DNA from: Staphylococcus sp. IVB6181
Lineage (GTDB): Bacteria > Bacillota > Bacilli > Staphylococcales > Staphylococcaceae
Direction: 5' to 3'
Assembly (NCBI RefSeq): GCF_025561445.1
Contig: NZ_CP095096.1
Location: 351,822-415,821 of the forward strand
DNA: 64,000 nucleotides
Made by a program: the position numbers and the translations under genes. Under the pieces are notes generated by a model. That model saw only the letters and a list, made by a program, of their open reading frames with translations. It had not been told where the DNA came from and did not search any database. This document shows positions 51,062 through 60,064 of this stretch, one piece after another. How positions within the stretch are numbered: position 1 is the stretch's first letter; the number at the start of each line of letters is the position of its first letter.

Positions 51062-52519
51062 TTGGTCAGATTATTAAGATGGAGCATACTGGGCATTGCG
51101 GTAATTATGCTCGCCTTGGGCATTATTTTCTCGAATATTACGCTGTTATTCAGTGCGCTCTTATTATTTTTTCTGAACAATATCATATATGGATTGGAAT
51201 CCTTCAACCAGCGGGTCATCTTCTTTATGTTTAATGTGACCTTCTTTGTCTTCTTAATGGGAAGAATGGTCGTAAGCAAACTCTTCCATTATCATGAGAA
51301 AGACTTTAAGTTGCTGGGAACATATTTTACAGATCAATCCATTATCTTCAATATTTTAATCATGTTGAGTTTAAGTCTGTTTTGTCTTTTCTTAGGCTAT
51401 GCACTGTTAGATCGCGAAGTACATCGCGGATTCGATCAGTTCCAACCGATAGAGACAAAGTATAAACAAAATATCAGAACCATCAGCTTGTTTGTGTTTG
51501 CGGTTGCGATTGTCTTCAAATTGGTTTACTTAGCTGAAGCTATTCAAGCATCACAAGCACAAGGGTACTATGCATTCTTTTCTAACTTTAAGTCTAACTT
51601 GCCAGGCGCATTTGTATTAATCAGCAGAATGTTCCCGGTCGCATTCTTTATCTACCTTGCGACTTTACCGGCAAAGAAGAAAGCATGGCTTGCGATTGCG
51701 GCCTTTTTGCTTGTGGATAGTTTATCCGTTATGACAGGTTCAAGATCTGACTTTATGCTGGATGTGCTGATACTCTTTATCTATTTCTGTTACCGCAACC
51801 GTTTGGCTAAAGATACACAGACAGACAAATGGTTCGGCAAGAAGACGATTATTACAGGTGTCGTATTGGCACCGATTTTGCTTGCGGTTATGAACTTTGT
51901 CGGAAACAACCGCGGCGGTACTAAAACAGAAGGCGGTTTCTTTGATGCATTGCTGTCATTCTTCTTCTCACAAGGTATCAGTGTGAATGTTATCGGTTAT
52001 ACGATTGAAAAAGCTAAAGAAATTCCAGATAAGATTTATTCCATCGGTCCTTTGACAGAATATGCGGTATTTAATATTTGGGGCAATTTGACGGGCGGCC
52101 AAGGCGGTTGGTCAGGCCAATCTGTTGAACGTGCTTTAGACGGCTACCAATATTCTCATACTATTTCCTATGTCATTATGAAGGATTTGTATTTAAAGGG
52201 TGTAGGCTATGGTTCAAGTTTCGTTGCGGAAACGTATCATGATTTCGGTTATGTTGGCATGATGTTTGCGAGTTTGATAATCGGGATTCTCATCGCTTTA
52301 TTTACACGCATGCTTACTGCTAAACATATTATGTTTATTGCGGCAGCACTGATTATGGCGCGTATGATGTTATTCATTCCGCGTGCAAGTACTATCGCAT
52401 TTATTATTGATACTTTTTCACCCGCGAACATTTTCACAGTGATTGTCATCTTTGGTTTAGAACGTGTCTTGCGTCCGTATCTCAATCGACGCCGCAATCA
52501 CCGTAAACAGGAGTTATGA
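51062..52519 (+). CDS. Wzy-like oligosaccharide repeat-unit polymerase
   Basis: The protein has 485 residues from a TTG at 51062 with GGTGGA upstream. It is strongly hydrophobic, with about ten or more membrane helices and a long loop after VMTGSRSDFMLDVLILFIYF, the family-typical region near residue 225. A later outside loop carries NNRGGTKTEGG (~283). Such polymerases are poorly conserved, so the call rests on topology, size, the SRSDF region and position between a glycosyltransferase and a flippase. The 173 bases before it (50889-51061) show no gene. Its stop overlaps the next start (ATGA). Confidence 0.75.
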   Translation: MVRLLRWSILGIAVIMLALGIIFSNITLLFSALLLFFLNNIIYGLESFNQRVIFFMFNVTFFVFLMGRMVVSKLFHYHEKDFKLLGTYFTDQSIIFNILIMLSLSLFCLFLGYALLDREVHRGFDQFQPIETKYKQNIRTISLFVFAVAIVFKLVYLAEAIQASQAQGYYAFFSNFKSNLPGAFVLISRMFPVAFFIYLATLPAKKKAWLAIAAFLLVDSLSVMTGSRSDFMLDVLILFIYFCYRNRLAKDTQTDKWFGKKTIITGVVLAPILLAVMNFVGNNRGGTKTEGGFFDALLSFFFSQGISVNVIGYTIEKAKEIPDKIYSIGPLTEYAVFNIWGNLTGGQGGWSGQSVERALDGYQYSHTISYVIMKDLYLKGVGYGSSFVAETYHDFGYVGMMFASLIIGILIALFTRMLTAKHIMFIAAALIMARMMLFIPRASTIAFIIDTFSPANIFTVIVIFGLERVLRPYLNRRRNHRKQEL

Positions 52520-54051
52520 GTATGAATCAAAGAAGAGCTGGAGCGGTTTTATCCTACATATCTATATTCGGAAATATTTTAGTCGCAGTACTGTATACAC
52601 CTTTCTTTATCAGAACACTCGGCACTTCGGAATATGGATTGTATAACTTAGTATTATCTTTCTTAGTCTATTTGAATATTATGGACTTGGCGTTTGGTAA
52701 TACCATTGCGAAATTCCTATCGCAAAATCGAGTGAAAGGCTCGAAAGCACAAGAAGCACGTATTCTTGGTAATATCTTGAATATCTATTTCTTGTGTTCA
52801 TTAATAGTCGGATTAATGGGTATCGTGCTGTACTTTAATGCAGAGGCAGTCTTCGGCAATGCTTTAGCACCTAAGCAGCTCTCTGAATTAAAGCTGATGT
52901 TAATCTTTATTATCATCAATATTATGATTTCATTTTATCCGGGTATCTTTAACGGTATTTTGCAAGCATATGAATACTTTGTAATCGCAAAGAGTATGCT
53001 GCTGATTCGTGTCGTGACACCATCGATTTTAGCGACACCTTTCTTATTGATGGGCTATGGTGCCGTTACGATTATTTTAATCACTTTAATCGTGAACTTT
53101 GCATGTATTTTCTTAGGTATGATTTTATGCAAACGCAAAGTCGCTATCCGCTTTGATTGGAAAGGTGCACTCTCTATCTCGCACTTAAGCCAACAGAAAC
53201 AATTGAATCTGTATTTAGGTTTAGTGTTGTTTTCAATTGCTATCGAGCAATTAACACTGAATTCAGGACAAATGATTTTAGGTGCGATTAACGGTACTGT
53301 CGCCGTCGCAATATATGTAATTGCCGTACAGTTTGTTAAGATTTTCCAACAGTTCGCAACTTCTATCAATAACGTCACGTTTCCAGGGTTTTCAATGCTG
53401 GTTGTAGAAGGTGCAGATAATGATCGATTATTGAAACAAATGGTTAGAATCAGCCGGATTCAGTTAATCGTTCTATCCTTTATTCTATCTGGATTTGTGA
53501 TTTTCGGTGAGAATTTCATTGTCATTTGGGCAGGACCTGATTTTCGTCCAGCTTATATTATGACAGTACTCTTAATGTTTACGATTACGTTCCAACTTTC
53601 GCAACTGCCGGCTGTCAGTATTATTCAAGCACATAACCGCCAAACATTTCGTTTCATTGCACTTGCGGTCACACTTGTTTTAGCAATGGGTGCCGCCGCA
53701 TTATTAGCACCGAAATACAGCGGTTACGGTGTATCGATTTCGATTGCTGGTTTCAGCTTTATCGGCTATACGCTGATTATGAACTGGTATTACCACTATA
53801 AAATCGGTTTGAATATGTATCGTTTCTGGTTTGAAATGGGTAAAATATGGCTGCCGATGTTAATTGTGACAGCGATATATTATTTCATTTATCAATGGAT
53901 AGCGGAAGCATTAGGCAAAGGTTTAGTAATTTTAGGTATCAATATCATTATATATTCTATGCTGTATTCGGCAGTCTTATGGCTCGTGATTATGAATCAA
54001 AGTGAGCAGCAGATTGCAAAGAATATCTTGAAGCGTTTTAAACGCAAATAA
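52516..54051 (+). CDS. Wzx-like polysaccharide flippase (MOP superfamily)
   Basis: The protein has 511 residues; ATG 52516 overlaps the wzy-like stop, and a second ATG lies six bases later. About 12-14 membrane helices are visible. The N-terminal RRAGAVLSYISIFGNILVAV with TPFFIRTLGTSEYGLYNLVLS is the characteristic start of polysaccharide exporters of the Wzx/MATE-like group. It would flip the undecaprenyl-linked repeat unit across the membrane for polymerisation by the preceding protein. It is the last gene of the locus, which ends with a terminator. No chain-length regulator or tyrosine kinase pair (CapA/CapB type) is present. Confidence 0.88.
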   Translation: MSMNQRRAGAVLSYISIFGNILVAVLYTPFFIRTLGTSEYGLYNLVLSFLVYLNIMDLAFGNTIAKFLSQNRVKGSKAQEARILGNILNIYFLCSLIVGLMGIVLYFNAEAVFGNALAPKQLSELKLMLIFIIINIMISFYPGIFNGILQAYEYFVIAKSMLLIRVVTPSILATPFLLMGYGAVTIILITLIVNFACIFLGMILCKRKVAIRFDWKGALSISHLSQQKQLNLYLGLVLFSIAIEQLTLNSGQMILGAINGTVAVAIYVIAVQFVKIFQQFATSINNVTFPGFSMLVVEGADNDRLLKQMVRISRIQLIVLSFILSGFVIFGENFIVIWAGPDFRPAYIMTVLLMFTITFQLSQLPAVSIIQAHNRQTFRFIALAVTLVLAMGAAALLAPKYSGYGVSISIAGFSFIGYTLIMNWYYHYKIGLNMYRFWFEMGKIWLPMLIVTAIYYFIYQWIAEALGKGLVILGINIIIYSMLYSAVLWLVIMNQSEQQIAKNILKRFKRK

Positions 54052-54089
54052 GCATAATTTATTAATTTCATAGCTGTTATGACAAATGA

Positions 54090-54127
54090 AAAAGGTCGTT
54101 GTAAGTACAGTACTGCAACGACCTTTT
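54090..54127. terminator. Bidirectional terminator between wzx-like gene and the convergent membrane protein gene
   Basis: AAAAGGTCGTTG pairs perfectly with CAACGACCTTTT, leaving A and T runs on either side. Confidence 0.88.
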
Positions 54128-54148
54128 GCGACCTGGAAAACCGATTCA

Positions 54149-54871
54149 TCAGAACATGCTTTTCAGAACTTGTATGAAGTGAAGCGCATAACAGATATAC
54201 CAGATACCTGAGATGCATAAGGCAAATGCGATGGCGGCTAAACCGTTTTGAATCCATTTGCTTGGAATTAAAGTGAAACAGCGGGTACGGCCGTTCCAAT
54301 TAATGTTGAAGCGGTTGAAGTACACAATGAACAAGAAAGGCATTGTGACATACAGCGCTCTAAACATAGGACTCAGCAACAAACCTTTCAAAGCATCTTT
54401 TTGCTGACCGGTTATCCGGTTATGCAGCTGATGCAAGAAGGCATCCGGTTTTGTTTGACCGAAACTTTCCAGCCACCAATCCGCAAAGAAAATCGCAAAG
54501 CATCCGATAAAAGCAGAAAGTACAATCACCAGACGGATGACAAAATCAGCCCATGGGCGTTTGACAGCGGATGCTTTCAAAACGAGACGCTGTGTCAAAA
54601 GGAGCTGAATCAAACAAAGCAGGCATCCGATGGCACAGGCTGCTGCGCTATATTCTAACGCAAAGAAACTATGATAGAGTTTCGGCAATAAGGCATTAGG
54701 TTTATGTAATAACAGTATCAGTGTCCCTAATAATACTGTGTTGATCAGCACAGTATAAAATAAAAAGGCAGTTATCCATTTCATAATACGCGTTTCGCGC
54801 CGGATGAAGTATAAATCCAAAATAGTAAAGATAAGGCCGATGAAGAGATATAAACTGATTTGTATAATCAT
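54149..54871 (-). CDS. Membrane protein resembling only the transmembrane half of LTA synthase-like enzymes
   Basis: The protein has 240 residues from ATG 54871, with AAGGAG on the minus strand upstream. About six hydrophobic segments are visible (residues ~3-20, 30-55, 68-92, 108-130, 170-185, 210-232). The loop WWLESFGQTKPDAFLHQLHN (~133-152) followed by RITGQQKDALKG recalls the segment before the last helices of LTA synthase or phosphoglycerol transferase membrane domains. The enzyme domain that should follow is absent; the gene just ends before a terminator. That resemblance is from memory and weak. It could be an independent small membrane protein. No neighbour gives a firm role; polysaccharide and teichoic acid genes surround it. 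Confidence 0.55.
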   Translation of the reverse strand: MIIQISLYLFIGLIFTILDLYFIRRETRIMKWITAFLFYTVLINTVLLGTLILLLHKPNALLPKLYHSFFALEYSAAACAIGCLLCLIQLLLTQRLVLKASAVKRPWADFVIRLVIVLSAFIGCFAIFFADWWLESFGQTKPDAFLHQLHNRITGQQKDALKGLLLSPMFRALYVTMPFLFIVYFNRFNINWNGRTRCFTLIPSKWIQNGLAAIAFALCISGIWYICYALHFIQVLKSMF

Positions 54872-55034
54872 GATGTGTTGGCTCCTTATAGGTTGAAAAT
54901 GATGTTTTTTAGTTGACTCTATTGATAATAAATAATTTTACTATTAAAAACAAAAATTGTCAGTAAGGAAGTGTTCCCGGTATGAATTTCACTTCAGTAT
55001 TTGATTATATTAAAACAACAAGGAGCATGGCATC

Positions 55035-56603
55035 ATGAATTTTTTAAAACAGCAAAAACAATATGTCATCATTATTTTAATTGCAGCTTTTTATTTTGTA
55101 TTTGCGTCAGTGATTCCATTAGCACAAGACGATTGGGAATGGTATGTGACGGGATTTGATCAATGATTCAATCGTCATTTTGAGGATTTGAATGGGCGCT
55201 ATATCGGTAATATATTAGAAATTTTAGTCGTCAGAAATTTATTGCTGCGGATGGTTGTGTATACAGTCGTCTCAATGCTGGTATTATGGATGATTTTGCG
55301 GCTGATACATAAAGATAACAGCCGTGCTTTTTTAGTCATGACCTTTACAGCGTTATTGTTGATGCCGAATCCGATTTTCAAACAAACATACGCTTGGTTT
55401 GCCGGATTCAATAACTATGTGACCAGTGCATTATGTGCTTTAGTAATTTTAGGCATGGTGATTCAAATTGTGACCTATCGCGGCCAGCAGCCTAAGCATT
55501 ACCAAAAGATTGAACTTATTTTGTTTTATCTCGCTTGTCTTGCAGGACAGTTATTAATGGAGTCTGTGACACTTTATAATATGGCGATTATCGGTGTGGG
55601 ATTAATTGTATATTGGATGATGTATCGTAAAATCAATACTAAGTTATTAATAGGATTAGGCTTTGCTTGTATTGGATCAGTCATCATGTTCAGTAATCCG
55701 AATTATTTAAATATGTTAAGCGGCAATACGTCTTATCAAAAAGTAGGGGCTGCGACGTCGCTGTCTGATAAAGTGATAGAAACGATGCTGAGAACGATTC
55801 CGTATCATGGCTATTTCACGAGTGGAGTTTTCTTAACGGTACTGGCTTTGGTATTGCTTTATGTCCTTTACCATAGTCCGAAGTTTTTGAATTTGGCAGC
55901 GCGCTATAAAATCATACTGACACTTGGAATTGTATGTTTTACGGTTTATAAATACATTGTTTATGACGGCTTTAAACTGACTGACATGGTACATGTGCCA
56001 TGGATTGCTTTGTTGAACAGCAGTGTATGTTTGATTTACTTTTGTGCAATAGCAATCGGTGTTTACTTTGTCGGTTTGCCGAGACCGGCGTTATTGACGG
56101 TATATTTTTGTTTCGCCTCGATTGTTATAGTGGAACTGCCGTTATTTGTTGTTTCTCCGGTCGGACCAAGAAGCTTTTATTTTGTCTATTTATTATGGGT
56201 GATTGTCTTACTGACATTGTTGAAACAAATACATCTGCCGATGCGAAGAACCACTGTGATTTTCGGCAGTATCGCATTGGTTTCGAGTCTCTTATTCCTA
56301 AGCGTCTTTTCATTTATGACCTATACGAATCATCAACGTATTGAAAAGCTGAAAGATGAAGCGGCACATGCACAAAAAGGACAAGTCATTACTGTCGAAA
56401 ACTTGCCCTTTGAAGCATATACGCAGCATACTTCGCCATGGTCTGAAGAAACACAGCGTGTCTTTAAACAATATTGGCACATTCCAAATAAGGTTCAATT
56501 GAAGTTTGTGCCTTATGGTGAAACGTACAAACAAGAGAAAGAAGAAAAGATAAAGAAAGCAAAAGAACAAAAGCAAGCTGAACAAGAAAAGAAGCAAGAA
56601 TAA
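55035..56603 (+). pseudogene. Polytopic GT-C-like membrane protein, interrupted by an in-frame TGA
   Basis: ATG 55035 (behind AAGGAG) opens MNFLKQQKQYVIIILIAAF, a first helix, and then the loop AQDDWEWYVTGFDQ before TGA at 55164. The same frame continues FNRHFEDLNGRYIGN and on for 471 residues with about ten further helices and a Lys/Glu-rich end (KEEKIKKAKEQKQ). The acidic pair DDWEW just after helix 1 and the NGRYIGN motif are features of GT-C-type, DUF6056-like proteins that act on lipid-linked sugars. The stop separates the likely catalytic loop from the rest, so the protein is probably non-functional unless re-initiated. The stop may derive from a TGG or CGA codon. Confidence 0.78.
55164..55166 (+). 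other. In-frame TGA in the GT-C-like gene
   Basis: The frame reads GFDQ-stop-FNRHFEDLNGR. Family members usually have a tryptophan or similar residue before FxxxxGR (from memory), consistent with TGG to TGA. Confidence 0.85.
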
Positions 56604-56624
56604 GAAAAGAAAATGAAATAAAGA

Positions 56625-56681
56625 TAAAAATCAGAACGCATGATGATGAACAATGTCATAATGTGCGTTCTGATTTTTTTA
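56625..56681. terminator. Bidirectional terminator between the GT-C-like gene and farR
   Basis: AATCAGAACGCA (56629-56640) pairs with TGCGTTCTGATT (56663-56674), with A and T runs outside, and serves both convergent genes. Confidence 0.85.
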
Positions 56682-57248
56682 TTGTTTTAACTTGATATTG
56701 ACGAGTTGGTTAAAGATTTTATCGAGCTTTTCTGGATACTCCATAGAAAATAAGCTGCAGTTTTCATCGAAATCGCTTTGATAATTCCATTCTCCGATAG
56801 CTGTAATCACTGAATCGAAGACACGTGCGACAAGTTCAATCGGGACTTCATTCGGAATTTCGATTTTATCTTCGTTATCGATAATATCTTGGCGCAATTT
56901 TTGAATAAATAAAGACGTGACCGTTTCAAAGAATTCTTTGTCATGACGCTGTTTAATATCGATTTTGTCTACAGGGTGGCTCATGAAAATATTGAGTGAT
57001 TGGAAAGGCTGTCTGATACGTTCTCGGATGTCTGTTTCAAAGTAGTCTTGTGTAATATCATTCATCAAATAGGTTAATAGGTCGTATTTATCATAAAAGT
57101 GCTTATAGAAAGTAGTGCGGTGAACCAGTGCTGTTTGGCAGATCATATTTACAGTGATATTTGAAAACATCTTCTCTTCAAGCAATTGAAAGAGTGATTG
57201 GGATAATGCACGTTTGGTTTTTATAACACGCAAATCATTTTGATTCAT
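56679..57248 (-). CDS. farR: TetR-family regulator, FarR-like
   Basis: The protein has 189 residues from ATG 57248. The DNA-binding part is at the N-terminus: LRVIKTKRALSQSLFQLLEE, then NITVNMICQTALVHRTTFYK with HFYDKYDLLTYLM (residues ~5-65), a pattern shared with S. aureus FarR (from memory). The C-terminal helices would bind the ligand. It is divergent from the MMPL exporter gene, the arrangement of farR and farE, which protects S. aureus against antimicrobial fatty acids. The 152-bp space between them carries direct repeats that may be the operator. Confidence 0.78.
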   Translation of the reverse strand: MNQNDLRVIKTKRALSQSLFQLLEEKMFSNITVNMICQTALVHRTTFYKHFYDKYDLLTYLMNDITQDYFETDIRERIRQPFQSLNIFMSHPVDKIDIKQRHDKEFFETVTSLFIQKLRQDIIDNEDKIEIPNEVPIELVARVFDSVITAIGEWNYQSDFDENCSLFSMEYPEKLDKIFNQLVNIKLKQ

Positions 57249-57298
57249 AAATAATCTACATCTCCTTTATCTTGTTGTCTAAGTATATAGAACAGCTG

Positions 57299-57322
57299 AA
57301 TTATAGCTAGAAATTTATAGCT
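57299..57322. promoter_or_regulatory. Candidate operator between farR and farE
   Basis: AATTATAGCT (57299-57308) and AATTTATAGCT (57312-57322) are close direct repeats in the AT-rich divergent promoter region. Confidence 0.35.
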
Positions 57323-57400
57323 CAGCCTGTACAATATGAATTATAAATATACTACTGTGTAGAATAAACTATACTGTATATTTAAGAGGGAGGCAATGAA

Positions 57401-59911
57401 TTGGCAAATTTTCTTTATAAACTCGGGTCATTTATCGCAAAGCATAAATGGTGGGCTATAGTCGCATGGATTGTAGTCTTGTTGGCTGTTATCGTACCGA
57501 TGACATTCAACGCGCCGAAATTTGATAACGATATCAAAATGACCGGGCTGAAATCGATAGATACGAATAAGAAAATTGAGAAGCATTTTGATATAGATAG
57601 TGAAAAAGCAACCATACGTGTTGTCATGAAATCTCATACTAAAGACGGCATCGTTAAAGAAGGTGTCATGAAAGATGTGAAACAAACACTAGATGACATC
57701 AAGAAAGATGACAAGCATGTTGAAAAAGTTGCAGATCCTTATAAGAACAAACAAATCAGTAAAGATAAAACGACCTTGTTTACAGACATTCAATATGATT
57801 TGAGCATGACATCCATTGAAGACAAAAACATAGATAAAGTCAAAGATCACTTAGATGATTTAAAAGATAAACATAATATACAAACTGAATTGACAGGCAA
57901 TGGTATGAGCGGCAATGTCGAAGTCGGCGGTATGTCAGAAGTAATCGGTATTGTTGTAGCGTTTATTGTGCTTCTGATTACATTCGGTTCCTTTGTCGCA
58001 GCAGGTCTGCCGATTATTTCTGCGGTCCTTGGTTTAGTCACAAGTGTCGGTATTATCGGCTTTATGACGCACTTTACAGATATACCGAATGTCACATTGA
58101 CGTTGGCAGTAATGATAGGACTAGCAGTCGGTATCGACTATGCACTCTTCATCCTCTTCCGCTACAGACAAATCATTAAAAAGGAATCCAGTGTTCCTAA
58201 AGCGGTCGGTTTAGCACTAGGGACAGCCGGCGGTGCTGTTATTTTCGCAGGACTGACTGTCATTATCGCAGTCTGCGGTCTTGGTTTAGTCGGTATTAAG
58301 TTCTTAGGTATTATGGGTTATATGTCTGCGATCAGTGTACTCTTTGCGGTCTTAAGTGCATTGACACTGGTACCTGCATTGATCAGCTTATTCCATAAAT
58401 ACATTCATCCTAAAGTAGAAGGACAAGGCCGTAAATCAGCAGATACCGGCTGGTCTAAATTTATAGTCAAAAGTCCATTAGCTGCAGTGCTGATCGGCTT
58501 GATTATTTTAGTTACGGTTTCTGTACCTGTATCGCATATGCGCTTAGGAATTCCTGATGACGGTGTTAAACCTGAAAGCACGACACAAAAGAAAGCTTAC
58601 GACATTATGAGTGATAAATTCGGAGAAGGCTTTAATGGTCAAATTCCGATGATTATCAATGTGAAAGATAAAAAAGATGATCCGCAAGCTATGCAGAAGG
58701 ATTTAAAACAGCTTATGGGCGATATCAATGATATGGACAATGTGGAATTAGTTTCACCGCCGCAAATGAGCAAGCATAATGACTATGCTTTAATTACAGT
58801 TATTCCAAAAAATGGTCCGCAAGCCAAAAGTACAGATGACTTAGTAAAAGATTTAAGAGATTATAATGATGATGCAAAAGATAAATATGGTTTCTTAACT
58901 GAAATCTCAGGTACCAATGTAATCAACATTGATATGTCTAAGAAACTTAATGACGCAATTCCAGTCTTTGCGGGCATTATTGTCTTATTAGCATTTGTAT
59001 TATTAATGCTCGTCTTTCGTTCGATTATTATTCCGCTTAAAGCGGTACTCGGTTTCATCTTATCCTTAACTGCCACACTCGGCTTTACGACATTAGTGAT
59101 GCAAGACGGCTTTATGAAAGAACTATTCGGTATTCATGAAACAGCACCGGTATTGGCCTTCTTGCCAGTCATTGTTATCGGTATATTATTCGGACTTGCG
59201 ATGGACTATGAAGTATTCTTAATGTCTCGTGTACATGAAGAATACAGCAGAACCCGCGATAATGAGCATGCGATCAAAGTAGGATTGAAAGAAAGCGGTC
59301 CGGTTATCATTGCTGCAGCCTTGATTATGTTCAGTGTCTTCTTAGCCTTTGTGACACAAGAAGATGTGATGATTAAAACAATGGGTATGGCTTTAGCCTT
59401 CGGGGTACTGTTTGATGCCTTTGTGGTAAGGTTGATGATTATTCCGGCATTGACATTACTATTTGGCAAAGCCTCATGGTATCTGCCGGCATGGCTGAAC
59501 CGTATCTTGCCGAAATTCGATATTGAAGGACATGCTTTATCATCTATGATGACACATGAAACATATATGCCAAAACAGTCATCGCAAGCGCAGCATAATT
59601 CTGCAGTAATGTCTCAAGCATCCTCTCAAACACACGAACTTTACAATGCATTGCGTCAGCAATCCAACTCAGATGATGTGTTATATGCGGCGTTGTTAAT
59701 GTATGCGAAAACGCATCATAAAGACATTTATTATAGATTTGCGGGTGCGTCGGATACAGCACATCCTAAACCGACAGCAGCACCGAGCATGAACAAGGAT
59801 TCACAAGAGCAGCAAGCACTATATGACTTGCTTCAAAGTCAGAACCGAAATATCAGCGAGATGAACACAATCATTAAACAATTCATGGACAAAGATAATC
59901 ACAAGCATTAG
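57401..59911 (+). CDS. farE: MMPL/RND-family exporter, FarE-like
   Basis: The protein has 836 residues from TTG 57401, which has GGGAGG seven bases upstream. Topology is that of MmpL proteins: one helix (residues ~15-35), an extracellular loop (~40-180), five or six helices (~185-350, with GLAVGIDYALFILFRYRQ holding the conserved Asp-Tyr pair), a second helix (~365), a second loop (~385-520), and a second helix block (~525-700, with GLAMDYEVFLMSRVHEEYSR). The cytoplasmic tail of about 130 residues is Gln/Ser/His-rich. By analogy with S. aureus FarE it would export fatty acids or phospholipid-like molecules using proton motive force. Substrate is inferred. It ends in its own terminator. Confidence 0.85.
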   Translation: MANFLYKLGSFIAKHKWWAIVAWIVVLLAVIVPMTFNAPKFDNDIKMTGLKSIDTNKKIEKHFDIDSEKATIRVVMKSHTKDGIVKEGVMKDVKQTLDDIKKDDKHVEKVADPYKNKQISKDKTTLFTDIQYDLSMTSIEDKNIDKVKDHLDDLKDKHNIQTELTGNGMSGNVEVGGMSEVIGIVVAFIVLLITFGSFVAAGLPIISAVLGLVTSVGIIGFMTHFTDIPNVTLTLAVMIGLAVGIDYALFILFRYRQIIKKESSVPKAVGLALGTAGGAVIFAGLTVIIAVCGLGLVGIKFLGIMGYMSAISVLFAVLSALTLVPALISLFHKYIHPKVEGQGRKSADTGWSKFIVKSPLAAVLIGLIILVTVSVPVSHMRLGIPDDGVKPESTTQKKAYDIMSDKFGEGFNGQIPMIINVKDKKDDPQAMQKDLKQLMGDINDMDNVELVSPPQMSKHNDYALITVIPKNGPQAKSTDDLVKDLRDYNDDAKDKYGFLTEISGTNVINIDMSKKLNDAIPVFAGIIVLLAFVLLMLVFRSIIIPLKAVLGFILSLTATLGFTTLVMQDGFMKELFGIHETAPVLAFLPVIVIGILFGLAMDYEVFLMSRVHEEYSRTRDNEHAIKVGLKESGPVIIAAALIMFSVFLAFVTQEDVMIKTMGMALAFGVLFDAFVVRLMIIPALTLLFGKASWYLPAWLNRILPKFDIEGHALSSMMTHETYMPKQSSQAQHNSAVMSQASSQTHELYNALRQQSNSDDVLYAALLMYAKTHHKDIYYRFAGASDTAHPKPTAAPSMNKDSQEQQALYDLLQSQNRNISEMNTIIKQFMDKDNHKH

Positions 59912-59953
59912 AACAAGAAGAATGCCTTGTATAAATCAAACCATTTTATTAAA

Positions 59954-59982
59954 AGCTGGCCTTTGCAGGCCGGCTTTTTTTG
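59954..59982 (+). terminator. Terminator of farE
   Basis: AGCTGGCC pairs with GGCCGGCT around TTTGCA, followed by a T run. Confidence 0.9.
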
Positions 59983-60064
59983 TGTTCGTTTCAAAACTTA
60001 ATAGCATCATGATATAATTCTTTTTAAAATATCATTGAGTGATCAAGAAAGAGAGAAGGATACT

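Noticed and set aside
45833..54051. A cap5/cap8-type capsule operon
   Set aside because: The capA-capB-capC regulatory genes and the usual capsule sugar enzymes are missing, and gene order differs.
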